In this document: piece after piece, positions 1-11,400 of the stretch | How positions within the stretch are numbered: the first letter of the stretch is position 1 | Layout: each line of letters opens with the position of its first letter | Assembly (NCBI GenBank): GCA_000697335.1 | Contig: JNEM01015291.1 | Span: forward strand, 1 to 34,443 | Direction: 5' to 3' | DNA length: 34,443 bases | Source of the DNA: Conidiobolus incongruus B7586 | Taxonomy: Eukaryota; Entomophthoromycota; Entomophthoromycetes; Entomophthorales; Conidiobolaceae | Position numbers and translations under genes: made by a program | The notes under the pieces: model-generated | What the model saw: the letters and a program-made list of their open reading frames with translations, nothing else | The model's database searches: none | Told to the model about the DNA's origin: nothing

Positions 1-467
1 TTAGTTTTTAAAGGAAAATCAATTGATAATAAACTTTATATTGTTTTTTAAATAAAAGTATTTTTAATTAGAGTTTTTAATATAATTTAAGAGAATTTAT
101 TATTTTATATGATAATTATAAAATATATATATCTAAAGCTATAAAAAATTTTCTGATTAAAAATAACTAAAAAAAACTACCACATCTAGTATATTCTTTA
201 GATTATTACTTATATAACTATAACTGCTTTAGATAGTTAAAAAACCAAGTTACTAAAAAGAAAATTTTTATAAAAAAATTAATTAGTTTATAAAATATCA
301 AATTTTGGATTTTAAAACAAAGATCTATTTTTTAAATAATAGAAATATATTAAAAATATAACAAAAAGTTATTAATAATAAAAAAAATATTAAATTATAT
401 TATATATTTATTTTTATATATTATATATCAAAATGTTTATTTATTTTAAATCACAAAAAATTCTTAT
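1..467 (+). mobile_element. Mariner (D34D) transposase 3' part and end, decayed, cut by the window edge
   Basis: Reading rightward, this stretch encodes the C-terminal half of a mariner-type transposase. The segment around 120-235 aligns codon by codon with the better copy at 19259-20538: it retains SKAIKNFLIKNN, then LPH-VYSLDY and NYNCFR, matching the usual mariner HPPYSPDLAPCDYHLF block. About one base is missing near 50, and several Trp and Gln codons have become TAA or TAG. The copy ends near 467 at a sequence matching the terminal CAAAAAATTCCCAT of the better copy. Its 5' part lies outside the window. It is a dead fragment. Confidence 0.8.
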
Positions 468-499
468 CATTTAAAATATAAAGTAATAATTATTTGAAG

Positions 500-732
500 C
501 AAATAAAAAACTTGCTTATAAAAAAGAAAATTTTTATAAAAAAATTTAATTAGTTTATGAAATATCAAATTTTAGTTTTTAATAAAAAGAATTATTTTCT
601 TAAATATTAGAACTTTGCTAAAAAAAAGCAAAAAGTTATTAAAAGTAAAAAAACTTTTAATTTTATATTATATATTTATTTTATTTTTTATATATTAAAA
701 TGTTGATTTTTTTTATCACAAAAAATTCCCAT
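500..732 (+). mobile_element. Second mariner 3' end, partial, tandem to the first
   Basis: This piece repeats the last part of the mariner copy just upstream. AAAGAAAATTTTTATAAAAAAATT occurs in both (in shortened form near 256 and 522), followed by shared tracts and the terminal AAAAATTCCCAT at 721-732. The offset is about 266 bases, and the bases after both ends also look alike (near 468-497 and 735-765). This points to a local tandem duplication of element end plus flank rather than two independent insertions. Confidence 0.7.
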
Positions 733-779
733 TTTTTAAATTATAAGATAATAAGTTATTAATTATCTTAAATTTTATA

Positions 780-1064
780 TTAATTATAAAATAAATTAAA
801 AATTATCTAAAACTAAGGCTAAAAAATATTTAAGAAAAAATTAAATAAAAAAAATATCAAGTTTAATTTACTCACTAAATTACAAATTATATAACTAAAA
901 TTACTCTACTTAATATATATTTAAAAAATTAAAAATTTTATTTTATAATATTAAATATTTATCAAAAAAATAAAGAAATTATTAATAATAAAGGTATATA
1001 TTAATTTTATATAATTTATTTTTATAGTTTATAATAAATTATTTAATATTACAAAAATTATTAT
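780..1064 (+). mobile_element. Third mariner 3' end, divergent, decayed
   Basis: In the rightward frame this reads LSKTKAKKYLRKN followed by IYSLNYKLYN, which aligns to the second and third catalytic blocks of the mariner transposase at 19259-20538. It is more divergent than the two fragments to its left. The tail around 965-1064 follows the same order as the better copy, with ATTATTAATAATAAAGG and then an end resembling the common terminus, and a TA follows at 1065. It appears to be an older copy or another subfamily. Confidence 0.6.
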
Positions 1065-1066
1065 TA

Positions 1067-3468
1067 ATTCATACTTTAATCATTAATAATATTTAGTTTT
1101 TTAAATCTTTTTGATTTAATTATTAACTATCTTTGATCCTATTTATTATCGATTTAATAAATATAGATAACAATTATAATATTCAGATTGATTATAAATT
1201 TTAATATAATATTCTATTAAATAATTATAATATAATATATTTTAATTATTATATTATAATATATATCTTTTAAACTTATTTAAACTTTGTTTTATAACTT
1301 TCAAGGTTTTTACCATCAACTGTTTGATAAAAATACATATATTCAAACCTTAATATTATAGTATATTTTTTATCCAAAATATGTTTACAAAATTAATAAT
1401 ATAAAAATATTCAAAAAAATATTATTATTATTTAAATTATTTTTTTCAAATTAATAATATAAATTGAATACTTAAAAATACCAACTATTACATCATTATA
1501 ATCATATCCTAAATATAAAATTAAAATTTTGGAAAATATATTTTTAATATACAATATAGCATAAAATCAATTTTATCTTTTCCTATACTTGAAACATTAT
1601 ATATTTTTTTAAAATTTAATAATAATAATCACCCCAATGCTAATGGTTGATATATTATTTTAAAAATATTGTTATTTATATCGTATTAAAATATTTACTT
1701 AGATTATAATTTTATTCATTATTCACAAGTTCTTATCATGAATAAAACTATCAAAATAATTTACACTATATTACCAAAATTAATGTATTAAATTTATTAA
1801 AATTTCAATATAAAAATATATTCTAATTTGATATATATTTTATACTCTTAGTTAAATAGTTTAAATATATTTCGGAGTTTAGAATTTTTATTAGGCAGTT
1901 AAGTTTTTTTACTTATATCTATAATTTAAATTATTAAACTCGAATTAAAATAAAAATTCTCCAATATTCAAGGGGCAAAATAATCTATGATTTTTCTTAA
2001 TTTCTAGCTTATTTCATTGATAGATAATTTTTTCAATTAATTTGTCCGCTTTGATTTAATATGCACTAAATCAAGTTTTATTTAATGTTGCGAATATCCT
2101 TATCTCCTTGAGTCAAACCTTATTTTACCTTTAAATATTGAATATGATTATTAATATATATTAATTGTTTCATATTATTAATGATACAGTAATTCTAAAA
2201 TATATTTCAAATTATATAGACTTTAATATATCAATTATAAATATAAAGAGGGTTCAAGATTATTAAAGGATTATGGACCAATATTCTTTGAATAAAATTA
2301 CAATAATAACTTGTTATTAAAAATATTCAGGATATTTAATTCAAATGTGGAAACAAATTTAAATAGAATATATCCAAATTTGAAAAATATTAAAATTTAG
2401 GAACAAAAAATCTGAAATAGAATAAGAAAATTATATAATTTAGAAAATTTTTATTTTAGAATAAATTCTTAATGATATTATATAATATTCAAATTAAAAA
2501 TTACATCTAAAAATTAAAAATTATAGATTACCACATTATATTTAAATATATGACATCAAAATTCTGAATCTAATTAGTCAGATAATTACAATTTGAATAT
2601 TATAGAAAATGATTTTTTACTCCTAATTATTATTAATAAATCAGTCGGCTAATATATACTGTTGAGATTTTCAAGGTTAAGTGTGAAATATGTTAATTAA
2701 TATTTTGAATTCTCTTTAAAATATTAATTAGATTTGAAATATTAAGTATATTCCTTTCGATTTTATTAATAATTTATATTGAATTTCAAATCCAAGTTTC
2801 GTTGAGATTTAAATGAAAATTTAATATTCAAATAATCAATTCTTTAATATAGAAAATTGATATTAAATTTCAAAAATTCTGTTCTCAAAATTTATATGAA
2901 TGAACAAAATCCTTAATTTAGGAAAGCATAATAATTTTTTATTTCTAAAATATCCTGAATTTAATTATATTCACTAATTTTCACCCTTGAATAAATTTTA
3001 AAACTAAGAATTAAACCCTGTTATTTGAGTTGCAAATTATTAATTTTAATATATAATTATCAATTAATATATTATTTTACAAATAAATAGAGCTTTTAAT
3101 TTATATAATATTTATAGAACGTATTTGTTCATTTATAGATAATAAATTATAATTCGTTTTTGCAGATTTTGTATTATATTCATTATATATTGAATTTATC
3201 TATCAATTAATAATTAAAATGAAATATTTTTTATATTAAATTATTAAATAACATAAAATTGACTTTTAATAATTTGGAAAATTTAAGGGTGTTATGAATA
3301 AAATTACTGCTAAATAAAAGATATATATATGATAATCAGCATTATATTTGGTTAACTATAATGTGGAAATCGTTTAAATTTTGTCATAGATATTGAAACT
3401 AACAGTTGAATATCAAACCCTTAATTAAAATATCTGGCCCTGAAGAATAGTGTCAATCGTAATATCAT
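1067..3468. other. AT-rich intergenic DNA, nothing recognised
   Basis: No open frame of convincing composition, no RNA gene and no repeat copy was recognised. The part nearest the lipase gene holds its promoter. Confidence 0.5.
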
Positions 3469-3476
3469 TATAAAAG
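3469..3476 (+). promoter_or_regulatory. TATA box of the lipase gene
   Basis: TATAAAAG lies 79 bases before the lipase ATG. The same motif at similar spacing precedes the other intact genes, which supports it as a core promoter. Confidence 0.65.
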
Positions 3477-3547
3477 AGAGGAATCAGAAAGCATTCTGAA
3501 TCATAACAAATTTCAAAAATTTAATTTATATTACTGAAGGAAAAAAA

Positions 3548-4540
3548 ATGAAATTATTGAATTATTTATTGCTGACTACCTGCATCTCTGGTCAAATCAT
3601 TTCCGATTGGATAGAGAAACTTCCAGTTAAATTAGGCCACAAAATAGAGTTGTTTGATTTATTCGAATTTCCCGAGGGTTGGATCAACGATTTGGCCAAG
3701 AATGATATATACTATCCCCCCGAAAAATTGGAGGTAGAGACTAATGTTGTTGTTCCTTCCATGGATCGCATTAAATTTCACTTTAACTCTGCTTTGCAAT
3801 CTTATTGCCATATTTCTCCTGACCTTTATATGAATTGCTTATTTGGAAAATGTCGCGGCTTCAAAATGTTGAAATCTTTTGATCATTTATACTATGGAAG
3901 TATGGTAGTAATTGGAGTATATGAAGACATTAAGGAAATTGTTGTTTCTCACCGTGGTAGCTCTAACTTGCAAAATTGGTTAAGAGACTTTAGCTTTGGT
4001 TTTGTAGAATTGACCGGATTTAATCAAGATATTAAAATCCATAATGGTTTTTATAGTACTTATAAGAGTTATGCTCCGAAAGTAAACGAACATCTCTTCC
4101 AGATCTTGAAAGATCCCAAATACCAAGGATACAAGGTTGTTATTACTGGACATAGTTTGGGAGGTGGTACTGCTACTTTGCATGCTGCTGACCAGACCCA
4201 AAACATTCGCGCTACTGGTCATGAGGTTGAATTAATTGTCTATCATAGCCCAAGAGTTGGAAACAAAGCATTCGTCGACCATATGGTCAGCTTAAACATT
4301 CCAATGGCCAGATATACTAATAGAGGAGATATCGTTAGTCAAGTTCCCTTCCGTCATCAGGGTTATGTTCATATCCCCGTAGAAGTTCATTTACCCTACT
4401 CCACCTTATTTACTGCTGAGCCCATGGTCTGTTCTCAAAAGTATGACGAAGACCCTAAATGCCAGTGGAGAGATCGTATCTATCTCAATCCCATTGATCA
4501 TGTAAATGGTTTTAATAAGCCTGCAATTCCTATGTGTTAA
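3548..4540 (+). CDS. Secreted class 3 lipase (Rhizomucor miehei type)
   Basis: This 330-residue protein should hydrolyse ester bonds of triacylglycerols or related lipids outside the cell. Residues 1-18 form a signal peptide (MKLLNYLLLTTCISG). HRGSSNLQNWLRD at 135-147 is the oxyanion-loop block of the class 3 family (usually RGTxSxxNWxxD). HNGFYSTY at 165-172 is the usual conserved strand-helix turn. GHSLG at 201-205 is the nucleophile elbow with Ser203. NRGDIVSQVP carries Asp261, and DHVN near the C-terminus carries His318, completing the triad. Length, block order and spacing match filamentous-fungal extracellular lipases. There is no intron. The ATG was chosen because it starts the signal peptide and lies 79 bases after a TATA box. 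Six cysteines after the signal (87, 97, 102, 295, 305, 330) would allow disulfides. Substrate preference cannot be read from the sequence; a feruloyl-esterase-like or phospholipase activity of the same fold is possible. Confidence 0.95.
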   Translation: MKLLNYLLLTTCISGQIISDWIEKLPVKLGHKIELFDLFEFPEGWINDLAKNDIYYPPEKLEVETNVVVPSMDRIKFHFNSALQSYCHISPDLYMNCLFGKCRGFKMLKSFDHLYYGSMVVIGVYEDIKEIVVSHRGSSNLQNWLRDFSFGFVELTGFNQDIKIHNGFYSTYKSYAPKVNEHLFQILKDPKYQGYKVVITGHSLGGGTATLHAADQTQNIRATGHEVELIVYHSPRVGNKAFVDHMVSLNIPMARYTNRGDIVSQVPFRHQGYVHIPVEVHLPYSTLFTAEPMVCSQKYDEDPKCQWRDRIYLNPIDHVNGFNKPAIPMC

Positions 4541-5200
4541 ATTATATTTATTCAATTATCTAATTATTGAAATAAATATTTCATTTATGATATCTATTAT
4601 GTATTTGAAAATTGTATTTCATGAACCTAAATTTCAAACAACTTTAAATTTTGTTTCAAACTACATGAGATTGTAGGGAAAAAAATATTATCGAATGTGG
4701 TATTAGTGAATTAGTTTCTTTTGTATATTAAGTTTATAATAAATATTAAGTAAAATTTTAATTTACAATATATAAATCTACATTCTGGTCATAATGAATA
4801 TATAATTAAAATTATATTAATATATCATTAAAATCATTACTATATTTTTCATCTATCAAATAACCTTATTTGAAATCATTTGGGTATTTTTTGAATTAGG
4901 TAATATTTTTTTATAATTCCATTTGGGAACAAATATCATATTAATAATAATTCATATAACTATTTTAAACAACAAAGTTCTGTTTGAGTATGTTGTTTTA
5001 TCAATAAAACTGAAGTCCTCTTTGTATATTTATATTTAACCTTGAAAATTATTTTTAAAAATTATGTTTAAAAACTAGCAAACTTTTAATCATAAATTCA
5101 AGCTTTATTCAGATACACTCATCCATTATTAATTCAAAATATAGGATTTCTTAATAAAATTAATAATTTTTTATTTGATGTGGCAAAAATCTGTAATATT
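4541..5200. other. Intergenic, lipase 3' region
   Basis: It holds the lipase 3' untranslated region, with AATAAA-like signals shortly after the stop (near 4570). Nothing else was recognised. Confidence 0.45.
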
Positions 5201-5209
5201 ATTATCGTA

Positions 5210-5515
5210 AAACTCTTTGGTTTATAGTTCCATAGGTTTCAGAATGGCCAAGATTTATATTGGAATTTATATTATTGAAAGTTATTTTTATAAACAAAAT
5301 AGAAAATGTAAATATCTAATCAACAATAATACTAAAAAGTATAAAGAACTTAGAATGAGAGAGAGCTTATTGCCATAACAATTTTTATATTTCATATTGT
5401 GGGGCTGATAATTAAAAATGTTAGTTATCTTTATCCAAGCATTATTTATTAATTAATACACACCTAATTCTATGACTCATATACTCAACAATTATTATAT
5501 ACTATAGCATAATTT
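5210..5515. repeat. Dispersed repeat, copy related to 22630-22935
   Basis: Blocks of this stretch recur in the same order and orientation near 22.6-22.9 kb: AACTC then AGTTCCATAGGTTTCAGAATGG, matched by AGTTTCATATGTCTCAGAATGG at 22650 (quoted here in part), then ATTG(G)AAAG, and later TTTATCAAAGAATTATTTATTAA against TTTATCCAAGCATTATTTATTAA and TATGACTCATA against TATAACTCATA. It abuts the repeat copy that begins at about 5517, so both may belong to one longer old element. No family could be named. Confidence 0.5.
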
Positions 5516-5516
5516 A

Positions 5517-5805
5517 TGAAGGTGGTTATTAGAAAAATTCTTGTAAAATATTTTGGAAATTAGTTTATTTTGCATTGTAATATTTTAAGACTATATACCT
5601 GAAAATTTACTTACTGGAAAGATATTGTAGCAGAATATCTAATTTGTCACTCTTTAGCTTAGATAATTTATGTAATAAATTAAATAAGGTTTGATAAAAA
5701 TCTAATAAAAACAAAAAAACATTGTTTGATAATGGTCCAACAAAACTAGTCTCAATTAGGAATAATATGGACTTAACTATCAAATTCAGACAAACAAGTA
5801 TATTT
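5517..5805 (+). repeat. Dispersed ~300-base repeat, copy 1 (left arm of inverted pair)
   Basis: Read on the plus strand, this copy matches the reverse complement of 6092-6415 and of 25632-25957. Shared landmarks are GGTTATTAGAAAA at its start, ATTGTAGCAGAATATCTA in the middle, and ACTTAACTATCAAAT at its end. It is the most diverged of the three. The common ancestor appears to have been coding (see the copy at 25632). It may be a fossil of a retroelement, but that rests on one short motif. Confidence 0.65.
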
Positions 5806-6091
5806 CAAATATAACAATATTATTGTAGGTTGATTATAGTCAACCTGTTGTAATCGAGATAAAGCTTTTTATATGTCATATTTTGTATTGTTAATTTAAA
5901 ATCAATTATGATTATTTTGTCTATGTATTATTTCAAATATTGTTTTAAAATATTTAATAATTAAATTAAATAAATAGCTATGATACAAGATTTTCATATT
6001 ACTTATAAGCTTAGTTGACTACAAATTTGTCAAAAATACATGGTGAAATTAAATAATTAAATTTAATTAAAGTAATATTTGTGCTGTATTT

Positions 6092-6415
6092 CAAAAATAC
6101 CCATTTGTCTAGATTTGATAGTTAAGTTCACATTATCTCCCATTTATACTGGATTCGTTGGTCCATAACCAAATGATACCCTTTAGTTCCTTTTATTAGA
6201 ATTTATCCAAAACCTATGTCACTTGCTGAATGAATTATTTAAGCCCAGAAGTGGTAAGAATAGAAAATATTCTAATTTTTCTGGATGTTCTGCTACAATG
6301 TCTCAACAGTAAATAAGCTTTAAGACATATAAGATTAATAAATAATTCAATAAATCATATTACGAGTACTTTTCTAACAACCGTCTTTATTTACAAAGCT
6401 TATTATAAAACACAA
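6092..6415 (-). repeat. Dispersed ~300-base repeat, copy 2 (right arm of inverted pair)
   Basis: This is close to the copy at 25632-25957 over its whole length and in the same orientation. Landmarks include GTTGGTCCATAACCAAAT, AAACCTATGTCACTTGCTG and CTACAATGTCTCAACA, all nearly identical in both. It faces copy 1 (5517-5805) across about 290 bases, so the pair is an imperfect inverted repeat. Confidence 0.8.
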
Positions 6416-7851
6416 TATTTGTATAAATACAGTTAATTTATTCTATAAAACATGATAAATAAATCGAAATCAAGGAATTTCAATATTAAACTCTGAATTA
6501 AACTTCATGGTCCTGAAAACTAAGTGAATATGAGAAATTAAAATAGTTCTTATAATCAATATTTAGAATAGCAAATTTTAAACCAAAATATCATATTTTT
6601 ATAGATATAGCTATTTTCTAATTAATCAGTAATTTTTGCTCAAAATATTCATTAATTAATATTACTATAATCTTCATTCTGTAAAATTTTAGAATATTTA
6701 GAAATTATACATTTATTATATATAATTAGTTCAAGTATGTTGAATTTTTTAGAATATATGTATGGGAACAAAATAATAATAAATCATATTATACTTCGTA
6801 AATGTAAATGAAACTGCAATGTTTCCGCAGTAATTTACCATATATTAAAAACGCAATATATTTTATTTTATATTGGTAAATTAAATATTATTGGCAACTT
6901 CCTGATCTTCAATATTACGGAAATATGCATTATAAATTCTGACAACATCATTTTAATTGAGCTATTAATAGATCATGAATATTTTCTAGCGCTATGGTAT
7001 TGATAATTATCATTATTATGTATAACAAATATATTATGATTTCTTCTAATATGTTCTCTTCATTTACCATGATAAAGTTAATCGATCTGCTTTCTAGGTA
7101 CTTTCTTTGATACTACTTATTAATTAATAAATTGACATAATTTTATCAAATATAATGATATAAATAATCATTATAATACTCTTCAAAATCTAATTAAAAT
7201 AAATTCATCACTAATAGAAATTTATATCAATATTCCTTTCAAATAGTTATAACTAATTTATTTCCATTTTGTAAATAAATTACGGGCAATTGTAATTTTA
7301 TTTAATAACCAAAATGACTATTCTTTTATAGAAAATATATTATAATACACTAAGACAATTTTGGGGAATGAATATTATTCGGCAATTAACTATCATTGAC
7401 CAAAAAATATATTATTTACCATCAGCTATAAAATTAAATTGAAGAGACATGTATTTTATCAATCGACACGTAATCAACAGCATCGATCTGCAAATCGGCA
7501 ATAATTGAAAACACTTTTATGAATTTATCAAAAAAGAGTAAAAAATTAATATAATTTTTTCATTACAATATATATTAAGAATAAATTAATATAATTTGTA
7601 CATAAAAGGTACTCGATTGCATTTTATTCTATAATATATTTTTAGGAAATATGAAAAATGGAGATAATAATCAAAATTTGGATATTTTATGCAATTTTTA
7701 CATTGAAAATGGATTAATAGATAAAATATGAGGTTAGAGAATTCAAAAAATGAAATATATTTTTTTTAAAATAAGACCATAAATTTAGAAACATTAATAA
7801 AATAATAATTAATTATAATTTATTGTATGATAAATATTAAAAGTAAAGTTA
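6416..7851. other. Intergenic, nothing recognised
   Basis: AT-rich DNA with a small less AT-rich patch near 7440-7500 that has no coding frame. It includes the 3' side of the receptor gene, whose stop is at 7852-7854. Confidence 0.45.
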
Positions 7852-8805
7852 TTATTTAATACCTAAAAATCGATAAATTTGATCCCTAATACACTTATTT
7901 ACCGTAATAGTAACCAATGGAGACAAAAACTTGTGAACTAGGATTAAACAAACCGATATTGTATCAACCAAGGGCGATCTAGACTTGTTTTCGGCCATCT
8001 CTTGGATCATCACCCATCCAAAGGGAATGAAACAGGTTAAAAAGATAGTACAGTATAACACCGATTTAAGTGCTACTTGTGCTACTTTAATCCATGAGCT
8101 GTCGATATGGAGGCCGTTTTTAGATAGTTTAACACTCGAAGCATTGCTCAAATGGTTAGATGACATGGATGACATTTCTGAAATCACTTTGCCAAAGTAA
8201 CTGGTAATTGAAAAGTAGAAAAAGATAGTTAAAAAAGTAGGGCCCGAAATCGATACCATTGTAAGTATATAATAACCGAGAACAATCTGGTCTCCTGGGA
8301 CGTATTTCAAAAAGCAGTAACCTCCAGAAGGCATCACATTAAATTTACCTAACAACGCTATGCTAAGTCCTACCCCAAATGGTATTCCCCATTGACCATA
8401 TTGCATAATGATCATGAATTTAGGTGACCAAGTTTTTCTGCTTACAATTGTTTGATACCTCCAAAACGCACATAAGGTAGCTGAAAATAGCCAAGTCATT
8501 AAGCAAGTAGTTGAGATCATTCCTTCAATTTGACACATTGTATAAGATAAATACTCTTGATTACCCCAAAATTTAATAGGAAACCATATCAAGCACCAAA
8601 CTGCGTAAATAACATCGATAATAACAATTTGCGAGATAATTAAATTATCAGGTGTTCTCATTTTAGATGAACCAAAAATACTAAGTAGAATAAACACACT
8701 AGGTATTAGAGTCAAAATAGCGCTAAACACAAATGCCGAACCAGCTATGAGCGCTTGCCAACTATTAGGAGCTTCAACTCCCGGCACTTGGAAGAGTGGA
8801 TTCAT
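7852..8805 (-). CDS. Rhodopsin-like (family A) seven-helix G-protein-coupled receptor
   Basis: This 317-residue membrane protein has seven hydrophobic spans, roughly at 19-44, 54-78, 91-116, 131-153, 172-200, 244-268 and 278-300, with an outside N-terminus expected. Family A marks are visible. Cys91 at the start of helix 3 and Cys164 in the second outer loop can form the standard disulfide. WRY at 115-117 sits where DRY normally ends helix 3. CFIP at 258-261 in helix 6 matches the CWxP switch. SPLVT at 295-299 in helix 7 sits near the NPxxY position. The third inner loop is rich in Ser (SEMSSMSSNHLSNASS), a likely phosphorylation site. Ligand and G protein are unknown. A frame open further upstream begins with TTG, so the true start is the ATG at 8803-8805, 59 bases after a TATA box. 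Fungal Git3 or cAMP-receptor-like proteins are alternatives, but the Cys pair and CFIP favour family A. Confidence 0.85.
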   Translation of the reverse strand: MNPLFQVPGVEAPNSWQALIAGSAFVFSAILTLIPSVFILLSIFGSSKMRTPDNLIISQIVIIDVIYAVWCLIWFPIKFWGNQEYLSYTMCQIEGMISTTCLMTWLFSATLCAFWRYQTIVSRKTWSPKFMIIMQYGQWGIPFGVGLSIALLGKFNVMPSGGYCFLKYVPGDQIVLGYYILTMVSISGPTFLTIFFYFSITSYFGKVISEMSSMSSNHLSNASSVKLSKNGLHIDSSWIKVAQVALKSVLYCTIFLTCFIPFGWVMIQEMAENKSRSPLVDTISVCLILVHKFLSPLVTITVNKCIRDQIYRFLGIK

Positions 8806-8856
8806 TTTTAGTATATATTTTAAAATCAAAATCCGAATTTAATTGCGTCTAACTGG

Positions 8857-8864
8857 ATTTTATA
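8857..8864 (-). promoter_or_regulatory. TATA box of the receptor gene
   Basis: On the minus strand TATAAAAT lies about 59 bases before the chosen ATG. It supports that start, because the upstream TTG-started extension would leave a very short leader. Confidence 0.55.
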
Positions 8865-8869
8865 CCTCA

Positions 8870-10957
8870 TCTTAATAGTGACAAGCAACACTAATTATTA
8901 TTGATTTACATTTGATTAACAGGCATTACAATCAAGCTGTCTTCCTTAACTCTCATTGTGTTATTAATTGAGGTTCTTTCAACCAGTCAATTGAATATTG
9001 TTAAACTTTGCATAATGCATTTCCATAGAGAGAATTTAGCGTAAAATAATTTCAATTTTCTAACTCTAAAATTATTAATATTCCTAAATTGATTAAAATT
9101 AAATAAGAATAAAATATAAATTTCTATTTATAGTTTTGATAAGATAATTTGATTGGATTTGATAATTTATTAAGAACCAGAAAATTTTTGGAATTTTTCT
9201 CAAGTCTATATTTTCAAAGAATAAATCTTATTTACAAATCATTTCATTTGACTTTACGGTTTTTGGCACATTTATAGCATCTAAAAGTAAACAAATAAAT
9301 ATAATCGTTTATAATCCTTTTAATTTGTATTTACATTTATTATTCTTGTGTACTGAATTAGAATCAATTATTGAGTGAATAGTGGATTAGAATTATTCCG
9401 TGAACTGTTAAAATTATAAATCAATCTTTATCAAATGTTTTGTAATACAAATTATAACCTGATATTAGTAAATTTAAAATGTTTTTGAATTTATATATAA
9501 TGCTTAATTAATCCGTGTAAACCATTTTTTTAAAAAATATAAATAATATAATAATTAATTTAAACAAGTTATTATAAAAATTGAGATATTGACAAAATAT
9601 TTTAATTGATCAAATTATTGATTGATTATATATATTAAAAAACAAATTTTATTTCATAATACAAAAATAAAAAGAATCAGTAATTTTGATAAAATAATAA
9701 TTTTATTGGCTAATAGTATCTAGTGATTTATTCTAATTCTAACAAGTATACAATGTTTTTCAAATTTTATCAATTATACATAAATTATAAATCGATATTT
9801 AAGCTTCGAATGTAAAATTATGTAAATTATTAGAATTTGATTTTGAAAATATAAATAATAGAGTAAAATATTGTAGCATTTATGGTCTATTGTAGGAAAA
9901 AAATTCTAAAAATAAATTGAAACCATTGCGATTCAATGCTTTTATTAATAAACAAAGACAGATTATATGAATATATGATAGTTTTTAAAATCAAAGATGA
10001 TATTATTATATGGTGTTGAGTTTCTATTTGATAATTTTGATCAAAATTGATGCTTTGAAATATCCTCAAATTAAGATTCTATTCACATACTATGGTCGAA
10101 TCCAAAAACTGGGGTTTTCTTTCTAATATATGATTTTTGTCAAAAAATTAACAATTTTATAGTAGCCTAGTATAAAATTTGGTATTATTAATGTAATAAT
10201 ATTATATCCTTCAGATTATAGCGCTGAAATTGTTAATTTTTATTGATGATCAACCATAGATATAGTGTAATTTTCCCTTATTTTCAAAATTAAAGTTTCA
10301 TATTAAGGAACTATCCAATTAATTATCTATTTTATATTTTGGATATGTAATTGAATTATATATTATACAATTAAATGAATACCTGAGAGAATAGTTTGAT
10401 AACACTTAATAACAAGGTAATTAATAATTTAAATAATTTATTAAGAAATACATTAATCTGATCACATCAAACCTTATATTAATTAAGAACAATATTTTAC
10501 TAGAATAGGAAATTAAACATAAATCTTAAATCTTGTTTGACAATTATTTGAAAAAGAAATATAAAAGAAATTTCGAATTTGAAAATTGTTGTTATTATAT
10601 TATGAAATTATGATGTCTGGGTTTTATAATTGATAAAATAGATATCATTTGATGTTCAACTTTTCAATTCTATATCATATGAAAAAATATAAATTTTACA
10701 TTTGAATTTTTTTCTTTGTAGATAAATTGTGAGTATTCTAGCCATATTCAATCTATGTATATTATTCGAATGTTTTGTACATGGTACTATATTAAATATT
10801 CTAGTTCCAGAAATTCGACATTGACAATTCAATAATAAATGAAATGATAGAAATATATACATTGGATATCAATATGGAATATTATATCACAATTTAAATA
10901 TTCTTATTCGATTTTATTTGAATGAAATATCAACATTTCTATCGTGGTTACATAAAT
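8870..10957. other. Intergenic, receptor upstream region and AT-rich DNA
   Basis: The first few hundred bases presumably hold regulatory DNA of the receptor gene. Short open frames near 9.9-10.1 kb and 10.66-10.86 kb have the composition of random AT-rich DNA and no recognisable motif, so no gene is called. Confidence 0.45.
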
Positions 10958-11400
10958 TGTAACCCGCCCGACCAACTTCATCTCGCGATCTATTACCTTA
11001 TGGAGTCTTAACCCCAAAAGACCTATCGTACCACATCAAGGTCTCATTCTTCTAGCAACCCAATATATTTCTTTACACTGCCTACAGTCGACAATTGGTC
11101 CATAAAAGATACATTAGCATCATCACCTCCTGTCTTCTGTGAAGCTCATTAAACCCTCAACAAGCCCCAATAAAACACCCTAACCTAAACTACTAAACAG
11201 ACCATAAACAAGCCACTTCCTTATCTATTATTAACTTTCTACTATCAATCGGTAGATCCACACTATTATAAAATTCCCAATACTTTCCACTATTCCGAAA
11301 AATCCCAATTAATAAAGTAATTTATTTTAATCTCAATAATTTGCCAATTTGCTTCAGAATTCTAAGTTAATCAATTTACAACAATATTCCTATTACTTCA
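10958..11400 (+). other. GC-richer, cytosine-skewed patch; possible solo LTR
   Basis: The composition changes abruptly at TGTAACCCGCCCGACC. For over 300 bases the plus strand is rich in C and poor in G, with no open frame. TATAAAA occurs near 11265 and AATAAAG near 11305, the order expected in the promoter and polyadenylation parts of an LTR, and TGTAAC is a plausible LTR start. No convincing CA end or target-site duplication was found, so the right border is uncertain. A noncoding RNA gene is the main alternative. Confidence 0.35.

Noticed and set aside
3980-4222. 80-codon minus-strand frame
   Set aside because: It is the antisense shadow of the lipase catalytic region.
7985-8200. 71-codon plus-strand frame
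   Set aside because: It is the antisense shadow of the receptor gene.
9887-10862. Two minus-strand frames of 60 and 68 codons
   Set aside because: Their composition is that of random AT-rich DNA, and no promoter, motif or signal supports them.
11175-11195. Telomere-like CCCTAA
   Set aside because: Only one unit is present, with no tandem array.
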